This document shows, piece by piece, positions 10,257 through 22,054 of a DNA stretch of 64,000 bases. Below the pieces are notes generated by a model. The model was not told where the DNA came from and searched no databases. It saw only the letters and a program-made list of their open reading frames with translations. The DNA comes from Sambucus nigra. Taxonomy: Eukaryota; Streptophyta; Magnoliopsida; Dipsacales; Adoxaceae. The stretch lies in the NCBI GenBank assembly GCA_949130495.1, contig OX422210.1, positions 498,891,760 through 498,955,759 of the forward strand. Direction: 5' to 3'. The position numbers were made by a program, and so were the translations under genes. Every line of letters begins with the position of its first letter. Position 1 is the first letter of the stretch.

Positions 10257-12284
10257 GAGCGTTGCTAGTCCTCGAGCAATAAGATAGAGAGAAAGAGAAA
10301 GATAAGCAACCAAAAGTGTACCACTTTCGCGGGAACTTGCGATGGCACTTAGCATGTGCAACAAGCCTTTAAACCTATAGGTTGCTCTACTGGACGAGTT
10401 GTGTCTCGTGAGGGTTTGCAGGGAATATTTTCACAAAATTCTTATTTGCAAACGATTTATTGAAAGGCAGTCACTCTCTTATTAGACGTAGAATAATCGC
10501 ACAATCCATCATGAGATAAGTGATTTCAGAAATACAAGCTAGAATGTGTAAAAAGTTTAGCTAAGTAAATACTCAAGGCACATCCTTCCTAGAACTCAAT
10601 GTGTGTTGCGTGAATCAGTCGAAACGGGTCGAGTATCACACGAGTAATTCCTAGATTGCCTCATCGAAATTAACGCTTCAACTTCAAATCTCACGGATAT
10701 ATCTCTCTCTTAAATGAACTCTCGAGATATGGGTAAGTGTATCGCTCTTGTGTGTGAGGAGGTGAGTAAATGTAAGCAAGTTCAAACGTCTCACACACAC
10801 ATAAGAAAGAATGAACAATTTGAAAGAAAAGTGATCTCATGAAAGAATGCTAATCACTATAGTGAGAACGTTGAGTTATTCACCACGTCGACTTTTATTT
10901 GCCCGAACACCTAGGGGAAATATGGATGTATATGGGTGAGGGGGAAATGAAATTGGAAGGATGGGATATGAGGTAGGATGGTGATGTATGGATGAATATA
11001 AATGGATAATGGATGAATGTATGATGGATGTGTGAGAAAAGTGTTATATACTTGAAGAACAAAAATGTCTTTATTACAACAAAATAAAGTACAAACTCTC
11101 TTTCTTTTCTTTTCTCTCATTTTTTTCTCTTTTTTTTTTCTTCTATAATTTGCTATTTTTCTATTTTTTTTCTTTTCTTTTCTTTTTTTCTTTTTCTCTC
11201 ACTTTTCAAACCAACATTGAAGACATTTAACATTTAGAACAACACTCTTTTTCTCAATAACGAAGGATGATATATGAATGTGGTGAGGTATGCATATGGA
11301 TGGGGAGAAGTATGTGGGAATGTGGAAGTGCATGGGGATATAATGGATGAAGTGAATGGAAATGTGATATGGGGGAAAAGTGGTAGGTGTATGGATGAAA
11401 ATCTAGTATTCGGGACAAATTTCAAGACACGTGTTTCTTACAACTCGAAAAAATTATCATTCTCAGTGATCAAGCCAAAAATGAAGAATAATGAGATCAT
11501 GCAATAATTTAAGTGCGGACCCAAAAGAAGTTGAATCAACTTGTGACTCGGAGATTGCGTAAAACACTCTGAAAGGGTGAAATGCACAAACCTCATGGGC
11601 TAAAGTCTCTACTAGTGATCCTTAAGGTTCTCTTTAGAATTGTAGTACTCCTCAACTCTAAACCGTAGTGACGTGATACGTGCGCAAATTTTGTTGAGTC
11701 TAGAAATTCATAGTGCAACATGCCTTATTACGTATTACATAAGCTATTTAGAAACAATATTCTCTAGCTTGATTCCTAGACTTTGAAAGATGGACGATTG
11801 AAAATTCACATCCATGAATGAGATGAAAGAAACTGCACAAAATTTAAAAAATCAGGTTTAAAAATCAAAATTTTTCAAAAGAGGCACGATTTTGATTAAA
11901 TTCCCCACCCCCAAACAAAAAGGAACATCGTCCTCGATGTTAAGTGAAATGATTTTTAAAATTGAGAGCATAAGGTAGGAAAGAGATTACCAGAATGAAC
12001 CGCTAATGAAGTGGACAGATGAAGCCAAGAATAAACCTGAATAAATGATAAGAGAAAAAAAGTGTACAAGTCTATAAAGCATGTAAAGCATAGGGTGATG
12101 TGAAACACCACCCCCAAACAGGATGAGACTAGTACTCAGAAAAAGCGGGTTGCCTCCCGGTAGCGTTAAGTTTAACGTCTTCATCCAGACCGATGGGAAC
12201 GCACCTAAAAAGAGATGATAAACGAGGAGAGAACGGGGAAGAAGAATCAGGGGATAAGAATCACCCCCAAACAAGACTGAATTG
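10257..12284 (-). other. Non-coding spacer between pol and 3' LTR
   Basis: About 2 kb lies downstream of the pol stop. It holds three further copies of the polypurine-like motif GTTTGGGGGTG (minus strand; plus positions 11903-11917, 12106-12120, 12262-12274). It also holds a GGGAGGCAACCC block (about 12150) that is common just after pol in Athila/Tat-type elements. The open frames seen here have no domain. Confidence 0.65.
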
Positions 12285-12416
12285 TCAGTCTTCATAAATG
12301 GGGTCAACAAGGTCAATCTGTTCTATGTGAGTAGAGCCTAGCTCCAAGAAGGGCTTCAAACGTTGACCATTGACCTGAAAGAGGCTACCATTCTTGTGAT
12401 TTTCCCCGGCAATGGC
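12285..12416 (-). pseudogene. C-terminal end of pol (integrase tail) of the Athila/Tat-type element
   Basis: The minus-strand frame runs ...NGSLFQVNGQRLKPFLELG... and ends IYED-stop at 12285. FxVNGQRLKP is the well-known tail of the Athila/Tat polyprotein, after the integrase C-terminal domain. The upstream part of pol has been deleted; at about 12417 the sequence passes straight into LTR sequence. Confidence 0.8.
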
Positions 12417-12419
12417 TAA

Positions 12420-12749
12420 ATAAATCTAGAAAATACTAAATAAATCTAAAATAAATCCTAAAAATAAAAATGACTCAAACAAAAAATCTAAAAAAATAAT
12501 AAAAAGACACAAACAACATACACACAGGGTTTGGGGTAGGTTTAGGCTAGGTTAAGGATCGGGTGAGGTTACGTGATTGGGTATTAGCTCCATTTTAACT
12601 GCAATTGTCCTCTAAATGTAGCTTTTGACACCGCAATTGCAGTTAAGCCTGAATGACAAACATTTAAGCACATAAGACCCATATTGTCGAGAATTAGCAA
12701 CTAAAATACATCTATTCGGGGTATAAATTGTACAGTTTTGGGTGCTTAT

Positions 12750-12751
<2 letters not shown>
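12420..12751 (-). repeat. Truncated 5' LTR of the Athila/Tat-type element
   Basis: About 330 bp match the right end of the 7575-10241 LTR with scattered substitutions. They end in the same GGGTGCTTATCA (TGATAAGCACCC on the minus strand). The remaining ~2.3 kb of this LTR and most of the internal region are missing. Confidence 0.85.
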
Positions 12752-12809
<58 letters not shown>

Positions 12810-12810
12810 G
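12752..12810. repeat. Compound (AT)n(AG)n microsatellite
   Basis: AT dinucleotides change to GA dinucleotides. It separates the Athila/Tat-type element from the palindromic element. Confidence 0.9.
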
Positions 12811-12813
12811 CCC

Positions 12814-13377
12814 TCTCCTGTAAGGACTCCTTATGGTGCAGACCCCGGTACATACCATTTTTTTAAAATAGTAAAAAAATAAATTTTTTGATGAAACTTC
12901 ATAGATATGATCTCCACGGTGGGAAGATCATCTCTAATTTTTTTCATCAAAAAATTAAATAAAAAACCCGTTGAGATGAGGTGATATGTAAAAAAATAGT
13001 ATAAATATGCATTTTCGACCGTTGAAATGTTTGCGATCATCTCACCCACTTTTTGATTGAATTTTTTGATGAAACTTCATGGATATGATCTAGATAGTGA
13101 GAAGATCATATCCATGAAGTTTCATCAAAAATTCAATCAATAAAGTGGCTGGCGCCGAACCAACATTTCTACGGTTGAAAATGCATATTTATACCATTTT
13201 TTACATATCACCTCATCTCAACGGTTTTTTTATTGAATTTTTCGACGAAAAAAATTGGAGATGATCTTCTCACCATAGAGATCATATCCATGAAGTTTCA
13301 TAAAAAAATTCATTTTTTTACTATTTAAAAAAATGGTATGTACCGGGGTCTGCACTATAAGGAGTCCTTACATGAGA
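12814..13377. mobile_element. Large palindromic foldback element (MITE-like)
   Basis: Two arms of about 275 bases are near-perfect inverted repeats around a centre at about 13096. The outer ends are TGTAAGGACTCC.../...GGAGTCCTTACA, and the inner ends meet at the GGATATGATCT/AGATCATATCC hairpin. It has no coding capacity. It lies between two TA-rich microsatellites, so a target duplication cannot be identified cleanly. Its structure fits a non-autonomous foldback or Mutator-like MITE; the superfamily is unassigned. The transcript of either strand would form a long hairpin. Confidence 0.85.
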
Positions 13378-13379
13378 CT

Positions 13380-13383
<4 letters not shown>

Positions 13384-13442
<59 letters not shown>
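13384..13442. repeat. (TA)n microsatellite
   Basis: About 30 TA units immediately right of the foldback element. Confidence 0.95.
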
Positions 13443-13447
<5 letters not shown>

Positions 13448-14561
13448 ATATGGAGTTGGAACTTATTTTTCATAGTCCAAATTTTAGAACCATGGAAATA
13501 AGCTTCCCATACACACCTTTATTGTGGTGATTGAGAGCATCTACGCCCATTATCTCCAGATGTAGTTATATGAAACCCACTGATCAAATGCTTTTATAGG
13601 AATCATTGTTTTTTTTAAATCCAATGTGAAAATGGATAAATAGTATACTGAGTACCGACATGTGATTGCCATAAGCATTTTGTTTATATAGTGGGCTACA
13701 TAGAATTTTTAGGAGGTCTCCTATTTAAATTCTTACGTGGTAATATTAAGTTAGCTTGTGGTCTCACTCTGTATCTAATTTTCTTTGGGGCTAAAGTAGT
13801 TTTTGCATGCAATAAGCATTTGATTTCAATATTGTCCAAAATGATAGTGTATGGGGGAAAAAATGAATCACTAAATATAATACATAATGAATATAAAGAG
13901 CAATACATCACAAACACACTGAATACAAGATGCTATGTATTGTTCATTAATTTGTCTATGTCCTTAGGATTTCATAGTTTTGATAGATAATATCGAGTTT
14001 ACAACTACATATAGTTTCAATATAAACAACACTTAATGTGTCCACCATAATGGTGGAAGACCTATATTTATAGGAAACAAATACATGCTCATTGAGATTT
14101 TTCCATCATTCTTGTATGGGACTTTATCTTGCATATATATCTCCTTATGAGACCATGTCAATTTACTATGCTTAGCTAGTATTATCATGCCTTAATCCCT
14201 TAAAGGACTACAAGTGTGCTTAAAGTTTTTGTTTGGGGTCACTTCTTGGATAGGTCCATCATTGCGCAAAAATATGGACCCACAAATTCTCCCAAATTCA
14301 TTAGTTTTTTAAAACGATAGGGAAAAGGGGGAACTTGAATATGAGAGTCATAACTGTCTTTTGTGAGGCTAGGTCGTGGCACTCGTGTGGCCGTGGATGA
14401 TGTGGATGCATATATCACATGTTTTTCTATTAAAAAGCGATTTTTTAATAATGAGATATGCCCTTTTTCTCTTCGCAATGCTTTTATGCATCAAAACCCT
14501 TTTAATTTGGTAATTCGATCACTTTATGCAATTTTTACTTTAAAAGCTCCAACAAACTTTA
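13443..14561. other. Non-coding DNA, no gene recognised
   Basis: The longest frame (13691-13990, plus, 99 codons) has no recognisable motif. A minus-strand TATA-like CTATAAATATAGG lies near 14066-14080. This block and 15126-16368 were contiguous before the solo LTR inserted. Confidence 0.4.
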
Positions 14562-15125
14562 AGGCATGTTGATGTAAAAAATTAGATTATCTCTAATTTA
14601 TCAATCACAGATAAAATAAATAAGACAAAAGATTTTTAAAGTGGTTCATCCTTACAAGAATGGCCTACATCCACTCTTCTTGTATTGCTGACTGTTTGAC
14701 TGGAAATCTCGATAAATGGTTTATGAAGATCCAGAGTGCCCTTATAATGAGGAGGTTACAATGTATTTATAGCCTTGAGGATGTACATGTGAAAAGACAA
14801 TGTGCTGTTATATAGTAGACATATACATCTGTACGATAATAATGAGCATTTAATGCGCAGTCGTCTTTTTGATTCTCCTGATTTAGATGCTCTGTACGCT
14901 GAGTTGCTCTGGACGCCTGAGTTACTCGGTACACTTAAGTTGCTCGGAGCCTTAAGCTCCTCGGGGCGCCTAAGTTGCTCGGTATGATTGAGTTGCTCGG
15001 GGCGCTTGAGTAGCTCGGTAACAGTATGTTGTTCGTTGAAAGTGTTTGTAATTTCCACGTAGGTTGACACGTGTCTTCAAGTGAATGGTCCACGTCAGCG
15101 GACTAAATTTGGTATCAACAAGGCA
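14562..15125. mobile_element. Solo LTR (554 bp) with perfect TSD AGGCA
   Basis: The LTR spans 14567-15120 and has 7-bp inverted ends TGTTGAT...ATCAACA. It is flanked on both sides by AGGCA (14562-14566 and 15121-15125). The perfect 5-bp duplication shows an original insertion followed by LTR-LTR recombination. The orientation is not certain; gypsy-type LTR features suggest minus. An imperfect tandem array built on GAGTTGCTCGG (roughly 14890-15020) lies inside. Confidence 0.9.
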
Positions 15126-16368
15126 TTTTGCCGCTCTTTCTCTAAATTATCACATTGGAGGCCTTTCTTTCCCTGGATTGGTATAACATGATATTTTCTT
15201 TCTTCCATCTCTTGATCAAATTGGGCAGAATAGCATTGATAGTTTTAAGGCATATCTAATACCTTGTATTTTAAAAAAAAAATTAGAAAATGACTTAATA
15301 GATAATTAATATAGTTTTTTTTTCCTAAAATGAATATAACAAGAAATTTGGAAATGTTAATATTGAATTTTTAATTGTATGCCATAAATTAGAGTTGTGT
15401 AACTTGAATTATAGAATAATTTAATTTGTGCATTGTATGAATAATGAAGTAGTTGGGTTTGTCTTGTGTGAGCTAAAATATTCTAGAAAAGTTATATGGG
15501 GTAATAGGGTGAAACCCACTTGTAGTATGGACTCTAGTGCATTTATTAGGGATCAAGACTAGGGTTTAGTAGATTAATTCACACGGGGGAATCAGAAATT
15601 GAAATAAGTTAGGTTGCAGGAATCGACTCGCAATTGGGGGATTACATGCATGATCGTGGGCAAAGCACCCCGCGACCGTAGGTGTGTTGAGTTGCAATTT
15701 TCTCGTGGGTTATCCACTGAGATATACCAATTAATTAGCACAAGGGTTTGGATCCCCTTGGAACAAGACTCTTAGTGGTTTATTTTGATTGATATGGAGG
15801 AAGAGTATAAAGAGTACTAGTTTTTTTAAAGAGGTATTTTTATGTGAAATCTGATGCTAAAATGAAAAATATTGTGTAAGACAAGATATAAAACGAAACC
15901 CAAACAAAACCCAACAACAACTATTTATTATAATTTTTATATATGGGGCATAATTTCCACACCAACTACACCAATGTATTGCATGATATAAAGGTGTACT
16001 TTGAGAGCAAATTTCTCATTCATTTCTTATCCGTTTTGATCAAATGAATATACCACGTTGTTCTATAAGTGGTGGGGAACACCTAGATAGCTTGATCCGA
16101 CATTTTTGTGATGTTTGTCCCATATTAATTAAGTCTCAAAGTTTACCAAAGTCTGATTTGGTAAAAAATTAATTGAGTTAAAACCCAGTTTGTCCAACAT
16201 TAAATACATTTTATTTTTGTTCAGTATGGTTTATATTTACATTTTAATACTATGTTTATTAATGAGTCCGTGGAATGTTCTTAAAATTCCAATTCTAGTA
16301 GTTTGGTTTTGATATTTATTTTTATTTTTGTGCTGTTAATAATTTTGAATCACTCATCTTAATTGGAT
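15126..16368. other. Non-coding DNA between two solo LTRs
   Basis: No domain, RNA gene or terminal repeat was recognised. The segment continues the sequence interrupted at 14561. Confidence 0.4.
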
Positions 16369-19018
16369 TTATCTGTAACAACCCTCGCTTATGAGAACCT
16401 ATTTTATATTTACTTACTATGTGAGTTAATTAAATATAAAATGTTGGAATATGGAGTAAGTATTAATTTAATGAAGAAAAGTTAATATTTACTAACGTGT
16501 TGTATATTTACTGTATGAGTATGTAAATATCCTCATGTTGAGTTTTATAGTGTCATAAGATTTAAAATGACCCTATGATTTAAAATGGAACCGGAACTTA
16601 AAATGTGTTATAAAATATCCAAATGATAATTTTGAGGCCATAGTTGGTTTCGGAACGTGCGAGATAGTCAAAATATATGCCATATTGTATTTTGAGGTTT
16701 CGGGCACTTTGACTGGTTTTAATATATATGTGTAGTTGCAAACCATTTAATGTGGTATTTACCACTTAAGTTGTAATTTGTAGACTAAAGGCACGATTTA
16801 TGTCTTGATTAAGTCACTATTCTCTTAAGTGAAATTTTTGACCTTGAGAGAAAGAGAGAGGAAGAGAAAGAGTAGATAAAGGAGAAGAGATTGAAGATTG
16901 AGGTTGGATTTTTGCTTCGACACAAGGAAAATCTGAATTTACAAGATTGAGGCAAGTTTTCTACTTGCTATGTGTGGTTTAAGATAAATGATTAGTTGTG
17001 ATAATTGTGTATTAATCATGGTTTAACTATTTTAGGGTTTTTATGGATTTGAGGGTCTTGAATCATTCAAGAATGATTTGGATGATTAATGAGGTTTATG
17101 GTAGTTGTTAGTGGTATTTATGATGTGTTGGTGATAATAAATGAGTTGGTTTGAATGGTTTTGAGTTGGGGGAAAAATTGGAGTCCAAGACTCCATAGCC
17201 ATTCTTGGCAAAATCGCAGGGGCGAATCGATTCGGCCCCTGGGCGAATCGATTCTCTTAGGTCTAGTTTCCAGGTCTGCCTGGACCGAATCGATTCGGCT
17301 TGGCCGAATCAATTCGGCCCCTGGGGCGAATCGATTCCTTTTCCTACTGCTTTGAGTTAGTTTTGAAATTCAATTCTAACTCATTTTTCTTTAGGATTTG
17401 GGCATAGGAACCTTCTTGTATGAAGTAAACTTAGAGTCCTAGAGTTCTAGATGAGTTAGTTTACTACCCTAGATTAGAATTGGTATATTTAGGATTTATT
17501 TCGAGGGTTTGTGAAGTGATGCTCAGGCATGACTTTATTTTTATAACTAGTAGGGGTCTAGGAGATTATTAAGTTGTGTTTGGAGATTTTAGAAGTTAAA
17601 TTGAGGAATGATGGTGTATTATAAAGCCGAAAAGGAGATTTGGGAAAATGACTTGGGAGTTTAAATATTCATCGAGGTTATTATGATGATGCGAAGCACG
17701 TATAGTTCCGGACAACCTTAATGCATTTGATAAAATGTAAATGGATAAAGTAAATGATAATTTACTAAATCATGTCATGGTAATTAATAAAATGGTTGGA
17801 GCATACCCTCTCTAAATACCATCTTAAGGGAAGTTCGTGCGTAAGGTGAAGCCCCCTGGCTAATGAATGCAGGGTGGATATAGTCCTAGGCGATATGAGC
17901 GCTTGTTTTATATTTTTTGAGATGGGTAGGTAATTTCGGGTGTGGTTATGACTATCCCGCAGGCATATGGACGCTTTCCGACATTTCGATAGGATCCCAG
18001 GTTGTCTTGATGATAGGCCCTGGAAGATGATGGTTATTTAGGGGCGCGCACAGTGGGGAAACCCGGACGGGAGGTCCTAGAATCGTTATATATGTATACT
18101 TATGACTATTCTAACATCAAGTGGGACTTGATGGATATTAATGACATAAAGGGCATATCGCAATGCCATAAAGAGCATAATACATGCCACAAAGAGCATA
18201 CAATTGAGATACATGCCACAAAGGGCACATGATAAAACTTGTATTCCTGATAAGGAATGGAAAGATAAAAATGAAAAGGGTGAAAGATGAAAAAGGCTTA
18301 TGATTATTCATATTCTCTAGTATAACTTACTTTGATTTATAACCATTTAATTGTGTTATTTTACTTCATGATATTACCATGTTAGAATATCATCTTTATC
18401 ATCCATTATTAACTGTTCATAATTGTCATACTATTTGTTTATCTGGTGATCACATAAAATCGGGCCCTGACCCGTTCTTCTTTCTTGTTGTGCATAAATA
18501 TATATTAACCGCTTAGGTGCTCCACTGCAAGGATGCCAGTATTGACCTCCCCATTCCAATGTCTTTTGAGGAGCCGTGACATTTTGCGAATATCACGGGA
18601 TATTTTGTGTAGACGCCTTCATTGTTGTTTTCTAGTTATGTTCGGATCTTTATTCGGGCGTGTGGCCCAAACTGTTGTAATTGTATAATGAATGTAATAT
18701 GTAATTCTTGGATCTTGTTGTACCTTATATGAAATTCTGTTGACCAACATTATATTCGGCCCTTTTGTTGTATAATTGTTGTTGTTATATATATACTTTT
18801 GGGGTTTCCACCTTCTTTTCTGTTATGGGTTGTTGACAATGCTTTCTTTATATTACAAAGCAAAATTTTTGACAACCCGCTTTCTGAAGTTTTGTGTGGT
18901 TATCCCGTATACTCTTTATGTTGTTACGATTCTGAGAATAATTCCATCCATGATTCCTTTATTTTTGGAGTATTGGGCTGGCCACCCCTTATTTAGGATA
19001 TCGGGTTATCACATTATC
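16369..19018 (+). mobile_element. Solo LTR (2640 bp, Tekay/Del-like) with perfect TSD TTATC
   Basis: The LTR is 16374-19013, from TGTAACAACCC to GGGTTATCACA, flanked by TTATC at 16369-16373 and 19014-19018. It shares with the 3-kb LTRs further right the TGTAAyAmCCC start, a GGGCCCTGACCCGTT block (about 18474) followed by an AG|GTGC junction, and a cluster of ATCGAT palindromes (17213-17337, here as GAATCGATTCGG units around CCCCTGGG). It is thus a diverged member of the same superfamily in plus orientation. No internal sequence remains. Confidence 0.9.
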
Positions 19019-19252
19019 GTTTTCCCGAACATGCTTAAATGATAATTATTATTCATATTATTAGACACACTAAGCGTGGAGCTTAGGGGTTATCATGCAT
19101 GCTCGCATACACACACATGGGGACCTTTGTATAATATATAAGGTTTTCTATATTTGGATGCTCAACGTACTCAACCCTAGTATATTTTAAAGTTGGGCCC
19201 AATAGCTCATGGTTTCTCGATTATGGTGTATATTTAATCACTTATGGCCAAT

Positions 19253-19290
<38 letters not shown>

Positions 19291-19539
19291 AATGTATAAT
19301 ATGTCGGGTGAATCCTACGAGTTTGACTCGCATGGATTTGATAAGCCTTAAAAGAATCATTGGCTTGTTTGTAAGGAGGCTTGATCAACACATGGACCAA
19401 TATCGATCATGTCGATATGCTTACGTACCCTTAGGGAATCTGGTCACTCGAAGTTCTAATCAAACTAGTCAAATGTTGTGACTATGATTTTTGCTCGTGC
19501 ATAGTCTTAGATAAATGAGATTTTCATAGACAGTCTAAT
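19019..19539. other. Non-coding DNA with a (CA)n tract
   Basis: Contains (AC)n at 19256-19286. No gene recognised. Confidence 0.5.
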
Positions 19540-20037
19540 GTTGATAATTTATTGTTTAGGATCATTTAGGTTATAGTAAACTTATAAGGCCTCCAGAGGT
19601 TGATTTTAGCCATCCAAGGCTAATGTTTGTCTTCATAGACCAACTTAATCGTTTGAGGTTAATTTTGATCATCGGAGATCAATTTGATCGTCTTTGGTCA
19701 AATAAGGTAATTGTAGGCTTATTTTAGGTACTAATGGATAATGTTTGTCGTCTTAGACTAACTTGACCATTTGAGGATAATTTTGATCGTTTGAGATCAA
19801 TTTGACCGGTTTAGGTCAAATGAGGTTGTTGTAGGCCTGTTTTAGCCATATATGGCTAATGTTGATCGTCTTAGATCAACTTAACCATTTGTGGTCAATT
19901 TTGATCATTAGAGATCAATTTTACCATTTTAGGTCAAATAAAGTCATTGGACTCCTATTTAACAATTTATTGCCAATGGTGGTTGTCTTAGACTAAATTG
20001 ACCATATGAGGTCAATTTTGGTCATTATATAAAAAAG
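19540..20037 (+). repeat. ~120-bp minisatellite A, left half
   Basis: About four diverged units of ~119-120 bp. Each contains GGTCAATTTTGATC, GAGATCAATTTGAC, TTAGGTCAAATGAGG and TAGCCATTTATGGCTAATG variants. The unit period is visible from successive GTAGGC blocks at about 19713, 19831 and 19951. The array is interrupted in mid-unit by the LINE and resumes at ~25596. Confidence 0.85.
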
Positions 20038-20188
20038 ATAATCAAGGGAGTTGCATCTTCAGGTCGTGCTTTGAAAAATAAGTAAGGGGTGTTAAATCTA
20101 CGCCCAAGTACGATAATAAATGGGCAAGGGTTCCCGCAATAATTTGGACGTGTGCGGGTAAAGAAGCTTGTCCAAGATAATAGACCTA

Positions 20189-20801
20189 GGTTAGTGACTT
20201 GGAATATAGGGACATTGACTGGGAAAGGGGTGAATCTAGTCGATACCATAATAATAAGAAAAGTTAACACAACTTGTTTACAAGAAACTAAATGGGCCAG
20301 TGAGAAAGCTATAAAAGTATAAAATACAGGGTGTCAATTGTATTAAACAGGCAAATATAAAAATAAGATTTGAGTCAGAATAATAATAGATAAGAACCTT
20401 AAGGATGATATGGTAACCGTTATTAGGAGATGTGATAGACTTATACTTATAAAACTGACATTATTTGAATATATAATTAATATTTTTAGTGCTTATGCAC
20501 CCTAAGTAGGATTATATGATCATACTAAAGTACAATTTTTGAAACAAATGGATGAACTAATTCAAGAAATACCCATAGGTGAGAAAATCTATATAAGGGA
20601 GATTGTAATGGCCATGTGGGAGAAGATCGCGTAAGATATGAGATGGTGCATGGAGGATGTGATTTTGGATATTGGAACGACATTGGTGAGTTTATATTAG
20701 ATTTTTCGATGAATTATGATATTATACTAGTAAATGAATGTTTTAAAAAGAGGCTTGAACACATAATAACTATAAAAGTGGAACGAATAAGAGACAAATA
20801 A
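20189..20801 (+). pseudogene. LINE apurinic/apyrimidinic-type endonuclease domain (decayed)
   Basis: The plus-strand frames give LVTWNIGTLTGKGVNLVD, then CLQETKW (holding the catalytic Glu), DRLILIKLTLFEY, NIFSAYAP, then GDCNGHVGEDRVRYEMVHGG and FILDFSMNYDIILVNECF. These are the ordered motifs of the APE-like endonuclease that nicks target DNA for reverse transcription in RTE-type LINEs. Stops fall after AIKV, after SAYAP and elsewhere, and a frameshift separates IGEKIYIR from GDCNGHVG. The domain is cut off by the hAT insertion shortly after RIRDK-stop. Confidence 0.85.
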
Positions 20802-20843
20802 ACTTTTTTATTACTAGGAAAAGAGAGCGATTAATATGTAAAT

Positions 20844-20925
20844 ATTATAAGCACGGCCGGCTGGGAGGAGAGGCCGGAGAGGCGGTCGCCTCGGGCCCTG
20901 CTTTTTTAGGATTTTTAGGGCCCCC

Positions 20926-20999
<74 letters not shown>

Positions 21000-21288
21000 T
21001 GTTTTGCTGTTCGGTTTTTGGGGTGAATTGATCTCAGAAGTTTGGTTTTGGGGAAGGAAATTATCTCGACAGTTGGAAGGCCAACATCGGTTAAGCTGAA
21101 GAAAAATACCTGAGATAGCAATGCAAAAGTCAATCAAACTAACCCATAAAACCCTCTTCATTTCTTCTATCTTCATTCTTCACTTCACCATACCAAAATA
21201 GCAAATAGTGATACAATATAGTGAAGGCCACCGTGAGATCAGATAAGAAGCTTTATGATTTTTTTTTTTATAAATGTAAGTAAAGTTA

Positions 21289-21337
<49 letters not shown>

Positions 21338-22054
21338 CTAATGAAATAATTGGATTAAGTATAATAGAATGTGTTTTGACTATAATATTTTATATAGTAT
21401 AAATTTATTTTTTAAGTCAACATTTAGTTTACAAGAATATATTTAGTATCCTGATTTACTTTTTACATTTTAGGAATACGAACTTATTAAATATGTATTT
21501 AGTATTTTGATTTCGTATTAACTTTTAAGATTTGTTTATTTTAATTCAATATTTTTTGGGACACATACCAAATAGTCCCTCGAACATTTTTTAATACTCA
21601 TTTAGTCAAAGCTTTTTTATTTTGCCTCAAAAAGTCCTTTGCCACATATTTTGGAGAGGGAGTGCTGCTGGCGCGGACCTCTAAAAATAAGAGAATATTG
21701 AGTGCTTGAGGGACTACATGCGTTAAATTAAAAATATATGTCCTTTTTAAAAAATATACATTTATAGTAGGGACTATTCAATAATTGACCCATGTTTTTT
21801 CCATATGAAACATGTGTTTTGTCGCGTGAATTTTTAGAGAATGATTGGATTAATTTGGTTATTCGCCAATCATATTTTATTGTTCAACTTTTTCCATTAT
21901 TAATTATGTGTTAATTGTTAAAATATAGTCATGCCTCCTAGAATACCGAATAATTTTATGTAAGAATTAAAAAAATCTTTCATTATGAAAGGGGCCCCCA
22001 ATTCAAGGGTTCACCTCGAGCCCCTAAAACATCGGGACCGGCCCTGATTATAAG
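20844..22054. mobile_element. Non-autonomous hAT-type element with 8-bp TSD ATTATAAG
   Basis: The element spans 20852-22046 (1195 bp). The ends are CACGGCCGG... and ...CCGGCCCTG, that is, a CAGGGCCGG-type terminal inverted repeat with one mismatch. ATTATAAG occurs perfectly on both sides (20844-20851 and 22047-22054). The 8-bp duplication and CAnGGC ends fit the hAT superfamily. Next to each end lies a GC-rich block with GGGCCCCC, and the interior has (TA)n(GT)n at 20931-20998 and (AC)n at 21291-21335. No transposase is visible; the ORFs over the microsatellites are artefacts. Confidence 0.9.

Larger units (their letters stand above)
7575..12751 (-). mobile_element. Athila/Tat-type LTR retrotransposon remnant
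   Basis: Minus-strand element. From right to left it has a truncated 5' LTR, the last ~44 codons of pol, a ~2-kb non-coding spacer, a polypurine tract and a full 3' LTR. The LTR start TGATAAGCACCCAAAA is characteristic of Athila/Tat-type plant Ty3/gypsy elements. Gag, protease, RT, RNase H and most of integrase are gone, removed by a deletion that joins the 5' LTR (position ~12420) directly to pol codons. It cannot be autonomous. Confidence 0.8.

Noticed and set aside
13691..13990. 99-codon plus-strand frame
   Set aside because: No recognisable motif, no neighbouring exons and overlapped by an equally long antisense frame. Probably chance.
13681..14284. Possible LTR with TG...CA ends (TGTTTATA ... 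CCCACA)
   Set aside because: The flanking pentamers do not match and no second copy or conserved LTR motif was found.
20814..21176. 120-codon minus-strand frame over (GT)n(TA)n
   Set aside because: Translation of microsatellite and hAT terminal sequence; Thr-His and Tyr-Ile runs are artefacts.
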